From a virus, in the IMG/VR virus record IMGVR_UViG_3300010883_014311, positions 1-21,102 of that record: DNA of 21,102 nt; one strand, given 5' to 3'. The notes beneath the pieces were generated by a model, which saw only the letters and a program-made list of their open reading frames with translations, was not told where the DNA came from and did no database searches. Positions 1-7,662 of the stretch are shown here, one piece after another. A program made the translations under genes and the position numbers. Position 1 is the stretch's first letter. Every line of letters starts with the position of its first letter.

Positions 1-273
1 CAGATTACCGCCTTCGCTGTTTCGCGTGATCGTTTTGGCTTTGGACCGAAGCCAATCCGCACGGTCGCGCGTATGATGGTGGTAGGAAAAGACGTACCCA
101 TAGACATGCTCCGCAATTGGCTAAACGTGGAGCATCCTGAACGGTGCGTTTCTTTCGTGACGTTGATGGCGAGATGGTTCTTGCACAAGTATCGGGACAA
201 ATTTGCTCCCGTACTGGACGGCGAACTCGCCGAGCAGGTTGCCAGCATCGATCAGCGTTGCCACATTTTGTAA
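1..273 (+). CDS. C-terminal part of an unknown protein (cut by window edge)
   Basis: An open frame runs from base 1 to a TAA at 271-273, giving at least 90 residues, so the gene begins upstream of the window. An internal ATG pair at 73-78 has no convincing ribosome-binding site, and the frame is already open before it, so I treat it as internal. The fragment is mixed alpha-helical and basic near its start, with a segment around MLRNWLNVEHPERC that could be a small helical domain. I recognise no family. It lies 20 bases before the next gene on the same strand and probably shares its transcript. Confidence 0.55.
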   Translation, partial: QITAFAVSRDRFGFGPKPIRTVARMMVVGKDVPIDMLRNWLNVEHPERCVSFVTLMARWFLHKYRDKFAPVLDGELAEQVASIDQRCHIL

Positions 274-293
274 CGGACTTGGCGGAGTCACGG

Positions 294-689
294 ATGGCTG
301 CTGATCTTCGGTTATTCGATGAGCGTACAGGGAAATATATCGACGCACTTTACGCAGTGCTTGTCGCTTCGGACGAGATGCAGTTTTTCCCAGAAATGCT
401 TGACATTTTTGGGGAGAAGGAAGTCATCAAGTTCCTCGATATATTTGCCGGGCAAACGCTTACGATTCCCCCCAGAGACGTACTGGAGGGGAAGCTGCGC
501 GATGTGTCAATGTGGCTGGAATTTTCTAGTGGCGGCGAGTCTAGCATCCCAGCTTTAGCGAAATCTCACGGGGTGACTGAAGACTTTGTCCGGGAAAAAA
601 TCAAAGGTATTGAGGACTGCATGAATCGGGTAGGAGTGACCACAACGTGCAAATCTGTGAAGTCTGCGAAAAAGAGTTCCGCACACTAA
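294..689 (+). CDS. Mor-like helix-turn-helix protein
   Basis: The protein has 131 residues. The start at 294 is chosen because GGCGGAG lies 6 bases upstream; the same frame is open further upstream but there it shadows the previous gene. The layout resembles the Mor/C family of phage transcription activators (Mu Mor): an acidic helical part ending FFPEMLDIFGEKEV, a strand with an IP turn (TLTIPPRD), then a helix-turn-helix-like block (SIPALAKSHGVTEDFVREKI) near residues 86-105. Members of that family bind DNA and activate late genes. Being just before the terminase block, it could regulate late genes or be a DNA-recognition partner for packaging. The C-terminal tail is rich in Lys and Ser. 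The family call is by eye; another HTH class is possible. Confidence 0.5.
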   Translation: MAADLRLFDERTGKYIDALYAVLVASDEMQFFPEMLDIFGEKEVIKFLDIFAGQTLTIPPRDVLEGKLRDVSMWLEFSSGGESSIPALAKSHGVTEDFVREKIKGIEDCMNRVGVTTTCKSVKSAKKSSAH

Positions 690-1327
690 ACCTGAATCAT
701 TTGCGTACTCACGGCATCGTGTCTTGGGATCAGTATCAGGAGTTAGTCGCGAAGCGAGAGAGGCCCGACCAAAGTATCATCAGAGAGGTTGCGCACGGTC
801 TTCTACACCGACAGAACATACCGGAGGAACACGCGAGGAAGCTGGCAGAGGTAAACGCAGGTCGGCGAGCCAACATGCCGTCGATGATGGCCGTCACGGA
901 CATGAGGCAAATGCTTCGGCTCGTGAAGTTGATGGAAAAGCTGGAGGGGATGGAAGGTACAGCCTTCGACGACGAGAAGTTCGCGGAGTACACCTTCGAG
1001 CAACTGCTGGACCTGATGAAGTTTGCCAGTGGGGATATCAAAGACATAATCAAGCAACTGTCTGATGACTCCAAGCAAAAGGGTTTCCAGACGGCTGTCG
1101 AAAATATGTTCCAGTACAACTTCGTGCAGGCATCCGGCGCGGGTACGTCTTTTGATTCAAGGCTGCCGGAAGACCCCCGTGAGCGGGCAGGCTTGATGCA
1201 GAAAGTCGATGATATGCTCGGAAAGTTTCGAGACGGAAACCTGATTGAAGTTCAACCACAGCCACAAGAGGACGCGAGCGTTGCAGACAGCAGCCCCACC
1301 ACCAACGACCCCGACTCTGTCGGCTGA
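647..1327 (+). CDS. Zinc-finger protein in small-terminase position
   Basis: The 226-residue protein starts with GTG at 647, with GGAG at 632-635, and overlaps the previous gene by 43 bases. Residues 4-23 form a C2H2-like finger: C4-x2-C7, the hydrophobic pattern EFRTLNLNHL, and His18/His22, followed by HGIVSWDQYQ. This resembles the short MucR/phage zinc-finger modules that bind DNA. The middle is helical, with acidic and Met-rich segments, and the tail is Gln/Pro/Ser-rich and probably disordered. Its place directly before terL, where many phages carry the small terminase subunit, makes it a candidate DNA-recognition subunit of the packaging machine. That role rests on position and the finger only; a transcription factor is the alternative. 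Confidence 0.55.
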   Translation: MQICEVCEKEFRTLNLNHLRTHGIVSWDQYQELVAKRERPDQSIIREVAHGLLHRQNIPEEHARKLAEVNAGRRANMPSMMAVTDMRQMLRLVKLMEKLEGMEGTAFDDEKFAEYTFEQLLDLMKFASGDIKDIIKQLSDDSKQKGFQTAVENMFQYNFVQASGAGTSFDSRLPEDPRERAGLMQKVDDMLGKFRDGNLIEVQPQPQEDASVADSSPTTNDPDSVG

Positions 1328-4319
1328 GGATAAGCTCGCGTTTGAAATCGCGCAGCGTATCTTTGCCGAGCAACAGGTTCTGGGTGCCTCGTCAACCCAC
1401 GAGGAGCTTACGGGCAAGGACTACCGGCTCCATCCGGTCGGGCCGGAGCAGTTCTTGACGGATGACGCCTACGCCGGGAAGTACGGCTCCGGGCTATACA
1501 AGCTGTGGCGAGAAGAGTTGATCTACGTCCTTGAACCATCCAACGGGGTCACAGAATGGATTCTGTGTCTGGCTGGTGATACGCAGGTTCCTTTACTGGA
1601 TGGTACTCAATCCTCTTTGGAAGAGCTTTACGCGAAATGGAAGTTGTCACCCGAACCGTTTTGGGTCTACTCGGTCGACCAGAAAACGGGGGAAATCGTT
1701 CCGGGTGAATGTACGAGAGTGACGAAGTTTGCAGACGATAAACTCTTCAAAGTGACTCTCGATGACGGCTCTACTTTTCGGGGGAATGCCGATCACGAAA
1801 TGGTGATGCGAGACGGTACGAAGCGGAAGATTCGGGACTTACAATCTGACGACCGTTTGATGCCCTTCACCACAACAGTAAAAAAGATGGAAGGAAAACG
1901 TCTGACGGGTTACGAGCAGGTGTACTTGCCGGGGCCACAGAAATACGCTTACACACACCGAGTCGTAGGGCGTATGCTCGCAGGGGGTGTTTGTCCAAAA
2001 TCCGTGGATGGGGACAGAGCGGTGCTGCACCACATAGACATGGTGAAAAGTAATAACGCACCGGAGAATTTGAAGTGGATGGGGTGGTCTGCACACCGAG
2101 AACTCCATCGGTTTGAGAAGTCTCCCGAACATTTAGCGACTCTTTCAAGGCTGGGTACTGAAAGAGCTACCGACCCTGATTCTGCTTTCCGTCGAGGGCA
2201 TCAGAAATTTATGCAGTCTGGCGAAGGCAAGAAACTATCTCGATGCAACCTGTCGAAGGCTGACGTCTCAAATGCCGAGAGAAAACGTCGGGGTGATAAG
2301 GGGAGAAAAAATAGGTGGGCGGACCCGGAGCAGCGTCGAGCAGCTTCGGAGAGAATGAGCAAGAGAAATGTCGGTAATCAGTACGGAGCAGGTGAGCGAA
2401 ATCACCGTTTCCGGGAAGACGTGACTGTCGAGTCGATCTATGAAACGTACCAATCGTGTGAAAGGTTACAGGATTTATATGACGAACTGGGGTGTAACCG
2501 AAAAGTAGTGGTTCGCGTGCTTGATGAGTCAGGGTTGACGCTGGATGACTTGAAGGCCAATTACCAAAACCATCGGGTCGTGTCCGTTGAGGAAGACGGA
2601 GTCGAACCTGTTTATTGCTTGACCGTCCCAGAGTGGGAGAACTTCGCGATTTCGACCAACGGACGTTGCGGCGTGTTCTCTGGAAATACGGGTGCGATTG
2701 GTCTGGGTAAGTCCACGATCGCTGCTTTGGCGATGTGCTACAAGCTGTACCGCATCGGCTGCCTGATAGACCCTGCTTCGTTCTTTCGCCTGATGGCGGA
2801 CTCCGGGATCGTGTTTGGTGTTTATTCCCTGTTCAAATACAAGAGTCAGGACGACAACTACGGTCTGCTGAAAACGATGATTGATGGCATTCCGTTTTTC
2901 AAAGACAACTTCCCGCGACCGAAGCATCGCTCGCCGTCAGCCGCTGACACGCTTGAGTTCCCAAATCGCGTATCGGTCATCGCGGGTTCGACGGAATTAC
3001 ACGCGCTCGGCCTCAACTTGCTTTGCCTGTTGATGGACGAAGTCAACTTCATGAAAGAGGTTGAGAAAAGCGGCACCGCGACTCGGACGTCTGCTCTCTC
3101 GGCCAAGGTGTCTCAAGCGCAGGAACTTTACACTGCATCACTTCGGCGTCTTGAGTCTCGGTTCCAGTTCAAGGGCCTGACACCCGGTCTGATGATCCTG
3201 ATTTCATCCCGGAACGCAGAGTCGAGTTGGCTCGAACTTCACATGCAGGAGTACGCTGACGCCCCTCACGTCCACGTCAGTGACTACTCGCTTTGGGAAG
3301 TCAAAGCTGAGGTGATGGGTTACTCCGGGAAACGGTTCTTCGTTGAAGTCGGCGACTTCATGCACCCCAGCAAGATCATTGAGTCACCACGAGACGCGAG
3401 GGCTGACGCCGCTGTTGTCTCCCCACCTGTTGAACACTTAGACGAGTTTGAACGAGACATTGAAGGTGCGCTGCGGGATATCGCGGGTGTTGCAAATATC
3501 GCTGTGGCCCCACTCATTCGGCAGCGGGAGTCGTTGAAGGCAGCCATTGACCCGAAACTCTTCCATCCGTTTACGGCTCAGCAGTTCCCGATTTCACATC
3601 TGGATGACATTCCAATTTCGAGGTTCTTTTTGCCTGAGCAGGTCATTCAGATCAATCAGTCGTTTCCCCGGCCCCGCCTCAACCCGACCGCTCCCCGGTT
3701 CATCCACGTTGACCTTGCGGAGTCTCAAGACGCTGCGGGTATCGCGATGGGTCACGTTTCTGACATTGTCGGGTCCAACCCCCGAATCACTATCGACTTC
3801 AAATTGAGGCTGTTGGCCCCCTCTGAGGGAGAGATTGACTTCTCCAAGATCATCGATTTCGTGCTGTACCTGTTCGGTGAATGCGGATACCCTATCAAAC
3901 GAGTGAGTTTTGACCGTTTTCAGTCCACTCACTCTCGACAGATTTTGACAAAGTTGGGGTTTGAATCTCCTCATTTTTCTGTGGACCGTACCGACGAGGC
4001 TTACATCGTTCTGCGATCCACGCTTTATGAGGGTCGACTGTCCACGTATGATTACCCTCCGTTCTTCGACGAGCTTGCGAAGTTGATTCATGATGTGGTG
4101 AAGAAAAAAGTTGATCACCCACAGGGCGGATCGAAAGACTGTTCTGACGCCGTTGCGGGGGTGGTCGCTCAACTCACGGAAGCGATAGGAACAGACAAGA
4201 CAATCCAAGCACATTCTGGCGGTCAGATGATTACGCCCGAACCCGTGAAAAGTTTGCAGGAACGTCTGGAAGAGACAGGCGCGATGGCGACGGCTGCCAG
4301 TGCAGGAAAATTGGTCTAG
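1281..4319 (+). CDS. Terminase large subunit (TerL) containing an intein
   Basis: This is the ATP-driven DNA-packaging motor and headful/cos nuclease. I choose the TTG at 1281 because AAGAGGA sits 8 bases upstream; another TTG at 1245 would add 12 residues. The precursor has 1012 residues, of which 96-469 are an intein, so the spliced product would have about 638, close to the usual TerL size. Walker A is GAIGLGKST (residues 471-479, just after the intein). Walker B is LLCLLMDE (Asp586-Glu587). The RuvC-like nuclease domain shows its acidic residues in HVDLAES (Asp811), SFDRF (Asp878) and KDCSDA (Asp956). It overlaps the zinc-finger gene by 47 bases and lies 26 bases before the portal gene, the standard packaging neighbour. 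The activity needs protein splicing, because the intein separates the ATP-binding loop from the preceding extein. Confidence 0.93.
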   Translation: MQTAAPPPTTPTLSAEDKLAFEIAQRIFAEQQVLGASSTHEELTGKDYRLHPVGPEQFLTDDAYAGKYGSGLYKLWREELIYVLEPSNGVTEWILCLAGDTQVPLLDGTQSSLEELYAKWKLSPEPFWVYSVDQKTGEIVPGECTRVTKFADDKLFKVTLDDGSTFRGNADHEMVMRDGTKRKIRDLQSDDRLMPFTTTVKKMEGKRLTGYEQVYLPGPQKYAYTHRVVGRMLAGGVCPKSVDGDRAVLHHIDMVKSNNAPENLKWMGWSAHRELHRFEKSPEHLATLSRLGTERATDPDSAFRRGHQKFMQSGEGKKLSRCNLSKADVSNAERKRRGDKGRKNRWADPEQRRAASERMSKRNVGNQYGAGERNHRFREDVTVESIYETYQSCERLQDLYDELGCNRKVVVRVLDESGLTLDDLKANYQNHRVVSVEEDGVEPVYCLTVPEWENFAISTNGRCGVFSGNTGAIGLGKSTIAALAMCYKLYRIGCLIDPASFFRLMADSGIVFGVYSLFKYKSQDDNYGLLKTMIDGIPFFKDNFPRPKHRSPSAADTLEFPNRVSVIAGSTELHALGLNLLCLLMDEVNFMKEVEKSGTATRTSALSAKVSQAQELYTASLRRLESRFQFKGLTPGLMILISSRNAESSWLELHMQEYADAPHVHVSDYSLWEVKAEVMGYSGKRFFVEVGDFMHPSKIIESPRDARADAAVVSPPVEHLDEFERDIEGALRDIAGVANIAVAPLIRQRESLKAAIDPKLFHPFTAQQFPISHLDDIPISRFFLPEQVIQINQSFPRPRLNPTAPRFIHVDLAESQDAAGIAMGHVSDIVGSNPRITIDFKLRLLAPSEGEIDFSKIIDFVLYLFGECGYPIKRVSFDRFQSTHSRQILTKLGFESPHFSVDRTDEAYIVLRSTLYEGRLSTYDYPPFFDELAKLIHDVVKKKVDHPQGGSKDCSDAVAGVVAQLTEAIGTDKTIQAHSGGQMITPEPVKSLQERLEETGAMATAASAGKLV
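1566..2687 (+). other. Intein with HNH homing endonuclease, inside TerL
   Basis: An in-frame 374-residue insertion. It begins at Cys (TGT 1566-1568) with the block A pattern CLAGDTQVPLLDG. A block B region follows (GNADHEMVMRDG, with His but Asn in place of the usual Thr). The homing endonuclease is HNH type: LHHIDMVKSNNAPENL starts near intein residue 154, with the His pair at 155-156, and continues to a further AHRELH. Block F is VEPVYCLTVPEWENFAIS and the end is GVFSGN, followed by Thr as the first C-extein residue. Splicing would join WIL to TGAIGLGKST and restore the Walker A loop. The penultimate residue is Gly, not the usual His. The helical segment between HNH and block F may be a DNA-binding extension. 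Codon use looks more A/T-rich than in the exteins, consistent with transfer. Confidence 0.9.
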
Positions 4320-4345
4320 GCTTCCCCCAAACGGAGATCAGATAA

Positions 4346-5929
4346 ATGGACATGCTGACGCTTAATCCGACAGGAATCCTGAGTAAGATATTCGGGCAAG
4401 ACACCCGCCGTCCGACGCCCCCTTCTTGGATTCCTGCTGGTGCAGGCGCTGGTGGTGACGCCGCTGGTGGTCCGACCGCGTTTACGTGGGACTGGTATCG
4501 CTATCAACTGGAGCTTTCGCAGGAACGCCTTGACCTGTACCGCGACTACGACGAGATGGATCAAGATGACTTGATCGCAAGCGTTCTCGATGCGGTTGCC
4601 GAAGACGGCACACAACGGGACTTCATGTCCGATCGCATGATCTGGATCGAGTCCACGAACCCCCAGATTGAGGAGATGGGGAACGCGACTCTCGACCGCC
4701 TCAACGCCGACGATCATGCTCCGGGTATCATCCGGGAGACAGCGAAGTACGGGGATTGCTTCGAGTTCTTACACCACCAACGCGGTGTTGGAGTTGTTGC
4801 TCACGAGTACGTCCAGCCTCACGTCGTCTGGCGTTACGAGAGAGCCGGTCGCCTGTCCGGGTTCTCTATGTCTGAGCAACCCATCCCGGACCCTGAAAAC
4901 ATGATGCTGCCTTGGCAGTTCTGTCACTTCCAGAGGGTCGGTGGTCGTCGCTACCCCGGCGTGTCTTACGGTGACGCTTGGATTCGCCCCGCGCGTCGAC
5001 TGTACCGCAAGATGCGAATGGTCGAAGACGCAATGATCATGTATCGCATCCGCATGGCTCCTGACCGCGACGTCTACTACATCGACGTCGGCACGGCCCC
5101 CCCGGACCAGCAAGTTCAAATCGTGAAAATGTGGAAAAGGCTGTTCAAGAAAAACGTCAGCTACGATCCGAACTCTGGAATCCTGAAGGGCGAAGTCAAT
5201 CCTTTGGCCTACGACGAAGACATTTTCTGGCCGACGAAGGAAGGCAATAACTCGCGAGTCGAACGGCTGTCCGGCTCATCTAACGTCGGTGAAATCTTCG
5301 ACGTGGAATTCTTGGTCAACCGGATGTTCTCAGCCCTTCGCGCACCGAAAGAATACTTCGGCTTCGGTGACGGCGGAGCGTTCGACCGGGGCAAGAGTCT
5401 GGAGCAACAGGACATTCGATGGGCGCGTGGCGTAAAGGCTGTGCAGCTTGCTTGCACACGCGGTTACGCGAGGATGCTGCAAATCGATATGGCCCTCAAG
5501 GGTATTGATCCAACAATCAAGGGTAACGAGTTCACGGTGAAGATGACGCCGGTCTCTGCGCTTGACGAGATTCAACGAGCCGACTTGTACGACATTCGGC
5601 TGCGGTCGATGGAAGGTCTGACTCGTTTAGTCTCTGACGTGCAAAGTCTGGACAAGACGGCGTGGTTCAGGTTTTTGCTGGAGAAGTTCGGCGGGTTCCG
5701 GGAAGGTTTTCTGGACAACTTCATGCAGCAGGCTTCTGACGACGAAGCCAAGGGCGGTGAGGGTGGCGGTCAATTTGGTCTGGAAGGTCAAGACCTGACC
5801 CCCAGCCAAAAGAAATTTCTTCTTGAGTCTCTCCCTCATGGTACAGGGCAGGCGATTCAGTCGGTGATTTCTACTGGGACTCGCTCCTCAGAAATCAGGG
5901 ACGTATTGCCTTCAGTTCTGGGGGTGTAG
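4346..5929 (+). CDS. Portal protein, T4 gp20-like
   Basis: The 527-residue protein forms the dodecameric ring at the capsid vertex through which TerL pumps DNA. ATG 4346 has GGAG 9 bases upstream. The family pattern is visible in order: a disordered Gly/Ala/Pro N-terminus (residues 20-45), an acidic helix with SVLDAVAEDGTQ (79-90), the MYRIRMAPDRDVYYIDVGT segment (232-250), then the FWPTKEGNNSRVERLSG loop (about 293-311), and LRAPKEYFGF with a following long helix. The last two are hallmarks of T4 gp20-like portals. Length matches that family. The C-terminus is Gly/Gln-rich and ends in a helical tail. It directly follows terL and its stop overlaps the next start by one base (TAGTG). Confidence 0.88.
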   Translation: MDMLTLNPTGILSKIFGQDTRRPTPPSWIPAGAGAGGDAAGGPTAFTWDWYRYQLELSQERLDLYRDYDEMDQDDLIASVLDAVAEDGTQRDFMSDRMIWIESTNPQIEEMGNATLDRLNADDHAPGIIRETAKYGDCFEFLHHQRGVGVVAHEYVQPHVVWRYERAGRLSGFSMSEQPIPDPENMMLPWQFCHFQRVGGRRYPGVSYGDAWIRPARRLYRKMRMVEDAMIMYRIRMAPDRDVYYIDVGTAPPDQQVQIVKMWKRLFKKNVSYDPNSGILKGEVNPLAYDEDIFWPTKEGNNSRVERLSGSSNVGEIFDVEFLVNRMFSALRAPKEYFGFGDGGAFDRGKSLEQQDIRWARGVKAVQLACTRGYARMLQIDMALKGIDPTIKGNEFTVKMTPVSALDEIQRADLYDIRLRSMEGLTRLVSDVQSLDKTAWFRFLLEKFGGFREGFLDNFMQQASDDEAKGGEGGGQFGLEGQDLTPSQKKFLLESLPHGTGQAIQSVISTGTRSSEIRDVLPSVLGV

Positions 5930-6234
5930 TGAAAGTTGCAGAGTTCGTAGACCGGCTCGCCGAAACATTGGGTGTCAGCCGGGAGAAAGCGCAGGATGCG
6001 TACCGTGCCGTTATGCAGACGACACGGGAGTCTTTGTCGCGCGGTGAGGAAGTCCGGCTTGAAGGCTTAGGCAAATTGGTGTCTCATCTCCAGACGGGGA
6101 AGCAGGGGCGACCACAGCTTGAGTCAGATTTGAGTCAGAGAGTTGTGGAAGTCACGTTCACACAGTTCCGTTCGAGTAGGGCGGCGCTGGTGGATGCCTG
6201 CCCTTTTAGAGAGGAGTTACCTGATGACGGATGA
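5929..6234 (+). CDS. HU/IHF-family DNA-binding protein
   Basis: The 101-residue protein has the size of a histone-like HU subunit. It starts at GTG 5929, sharing a base with the portal stop; GGGGG at 5920-5924 serves as ribosome-binding site. Residues 1-45 fit the HU dimerisation helices (VAEFVDRLAETLGVSREKAQDAY), followed by the family turn GEEVRLEGLGKL, then a beta-arm region with a GRPQ sequence resembling the GRNP tip, and the closing VEVTFTQFRSSRAAL strand-helix. The arm is more acidic and less Arg-rich than in canonical HU, so its DNA-bending strength may differ. Translational coupling to the portal gene suggests a role in packaged-DNA handling or head assembly, which is inference; general nucleoid-type DNA compaction is the alternative. 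Confidence 0.72.
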   Translation: MKVAEFVDRLAETLGVSREKAQDAYRAVMQTTRESLSRGEEVRLEGLGKLVSHLQTGKQGRPQLESDLSQRVVEVTFTQFRSSRAALVDACPFREELPDDG

Positions 6235-6385
6235 CCGAACAGAACACGCTTCGCTGACGGAAGATCAACCGACAAGCGGGATGAACCCGACAACCAGCAG
6301 TCAACCGATCGAGGAGCGGGAAGAGAAGCCGAAGACCCCGCAGAATGAATCGGCGGACGGAGATCGAAAGGTGTTGGAAGGATGA
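6224..6385 (+). CDS. Small acidic disordered protein, unknown
   Basis: A 53-residue ORF. Start ATG 6224 is preceded by GAGGAG with 7 bases of spacing, which is why I accept it although it is short. It overlaps the HU-like gene by 11 bases and the next gene by 4 (ATGA). The sequence is almost all Glu, Asp, Thr, Ser, Pro and Gln, with no hydrophobic core, so it is probably disordered. It might be a linker or assembly factor, but I recognise no family. Confidence 0.6.
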   Translation: MTDDRTEHASLTEDQPTSGMNPTTSSQPIEEREEKPKTPQNESADGDRKVLEG

Positions 6386-6753
6386 ACCGCCCCAGTACAT
6401 CCCAGCAGACGTTAGCAAGCAACCGAGAAAAACGGAGTACGGAAAGCGCCGCTCTTCGTGCGAACCGTGAAGCGAGGGAATCCCAAGGCAAGGCAAAATC
6501 CTTGCCGGGGATTCCTGACAAGCCGGTAATGATGCCGGGCAAGATGTGGTCGGATCGACAACGGGAATCCGTGGGGGAGTTCCTTGAGTTTCTTCCAATC
6601 ATCGAGATCGTGGCTGCTCTCCCGCCGGTGCCTACCGTAGTGGAGCGGACACAAATGAATGAGGCGGCTGTCGAGCAACTGATGGACGCTCGATTGTCTG
6701 CATTGATGGCCGCAAAGAAAATTGTGGTCGAACGACTGAGGAAGGAAACTTAG
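6382..6753 (+). CDS. Unknown 123-residue protein
   Basis: ATG 6382 overlaps the preceding TGA (ATGA), so the two genes are translationally coupled. The N-terminal 45 residues are Arg/Ser/Ala/Glu-rich and likely extended or helical. A Pro-containing middle (SLPGIPDKPVMMPGKMW) leads to a helical C-terminal half with two amphipathic helices (EFLEFLPIIEIVAAL and MNEAAVEQLMDARLSALMAAKK). I recognise no family. Its place after the portal and HU-like genes suggests a virion or assembly role, but nothing in the sequence proves this. Confidence 0.72.
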   Translation: MNRPSTSQQTLASNREKRSTESAALRANREARESQGKAKSLPGIPDKPVMMPGKMWSDRQRESVGEFLEFLPIIEIVAALPPVPTVVERTQMNEAAVEQLMDARLSALMAAKKIVVERLRKET

Positions 6754-6766
6754 GGAAGGTACAAGG

Positions 6767-7141
6767 ATGCCAGTCACTGGGGATGTGTTTGTTGACGAGT
6801 TGCCGGGCCACGTCAGGATTCGCGTTGAGGGGAATGACCCGACGCAACCTTGGCAGATGGTTATGACGCCACAAGCGGCGTTTAATCTCGCCTTAGAACT
6901 CCGGGTAAAAGCGGAAGATGCGGGGCATAAGGGTAATGCGACTCCGGTCAATACGACCAGCGGCGCTATGCCTCAGAGACGCCCACCGTCCAATCTCCCG
7001 TCTCGCGAGGGTCAAGGGGGTCCAACGTCGAATGTCGACGGGCAAGCCCTCTCCGCGTCACCAGCGAGGCAGAATGCGGGTAACACGACGTCTTCTCCCC
7101 CCTTGGACACATCTGACGGTTTGCTGGGGGATGACTTTTGA
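6767..7141 (+). CDS. Unknown 124-residue protein with disordered tail
   Basis: ATG 6767 has GGGAAGG ending 7 bases upstream. The first 55 residues look folded: a beta-rich part (HVRIRVEGNDPTQPWQMVMT) then a helix (PQAAFNLALELRVKAEDAG). The remaining 70 residues are rich in Pro, Ser, Thr, Gly and Asn and are probably disordered, ending in SSPPLDTSDGLLGDDF. The folded part faintly resembles that of the protein at 11366 (strand segment, Pro, then a helix with LA near its middle), so the two might be distant paralogues; this is only a visual impression. The stop overlaps the next start by TTGA. Confidence 0.72.
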   Translation: MPVTGDVFVDELPGHVRIRVEGNDPTQPWQMVMTPQAAFNLALELRVKAEDAGHKGNATPVNTTSGAMPQRRPPSNLPSREGQGGPTSNVDGQALSASPARQNAGNTTSSPPLDTSDGLLGDDF

Positions 7142-7662
7142 ACCTTTTGCGTTACCTCTTCACAACAGCCCTTTTCTGGCTGGTGTTCCTTGCTGGATAC
7201 TTGTGTCGCGACGTGCTGGGTGACTGGCTGTTGGCTGCGCATAGTGTTCCGTTTTGGGAGCAAACGGTTACCATTTCGTCCGCCCTCTTCCGGGTGTTTT
7301 GGACGTTCGTTCTCGTCTCGGTTGTCGGATCGACTTGCGTCTTTATCGCATTTTTCACGTCGGCTTCGTTGCAGGAACTCTGGTATCAGTTTTTCCAGCG
7401 GCGGATCATGTCTCTGCTCTCTTCAGTACGTGACCGGCGAGAAAAGGAAATACAGGAAGCCGCTGCTACGGGAGATGCTGACGGCATTGGCGCGCCTACT
7501 GAGTCCGTCAATGCTCGGAAGCACGCAGCGTCAGCGAGAGCGGGCAAGCACAATCCCCCTTCGGAAAAGGTGATACGCCTGACCGAGTTGGCGGAACTCG
7601 CATTGAAGGCAGAGCCTGAAGACGACGAGATCGCTGACATGCGGGTGGAGGTTGATCCTTGA
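7138..7662 (+). CDS. Two-helix membrane protein, unknown
   Basis: The 174-residue protein starts with TTG 7138, overlapping the previous TGA (TTGA), with GGGGG 7 bases upstream. Two hydrophobic stretches are clear: about residues 4-22 (YLFTTALFWLVFLAGYL) and about 47-75 (ALFRVFWTFVLVSVVGSTC and following). The rest is a charged, mostly helical C-terminal domain of about 95 residues, with a possible coiled coil at RDRREKEIQEAA and an acidic end. By the positive-inside rule the Arg-rich C-terminal part is likely cytoplasmic. Possible jobs include membrane anchoring of the downstream glycan enzymes or a superinfection/lysis function; the sequence decides none of these. I recognise no family. Confidence 0.72.
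   Translation: MNLLRYLFTTALFWLVFLAGYLCRDVLGDWLLAAHSVPFWEQTVTISSALFRVFWTFVLVSVVGSTCVFIAFFTSASLQELWYQFFQRRIMSLLSSVRDRREKEIQEAAATGDADGIGAPTESVNARKHAASARAGKHNPPSEKVIRLTELAELALKAEPEDDEIADMRVEVDP

Noticed and set aside
3594-4214. Minus-strand open frame of 206 codons
   Set aside because: It lies wholly under the TerL nuclease domain, whose conserved acidic residues are on the plus strand.
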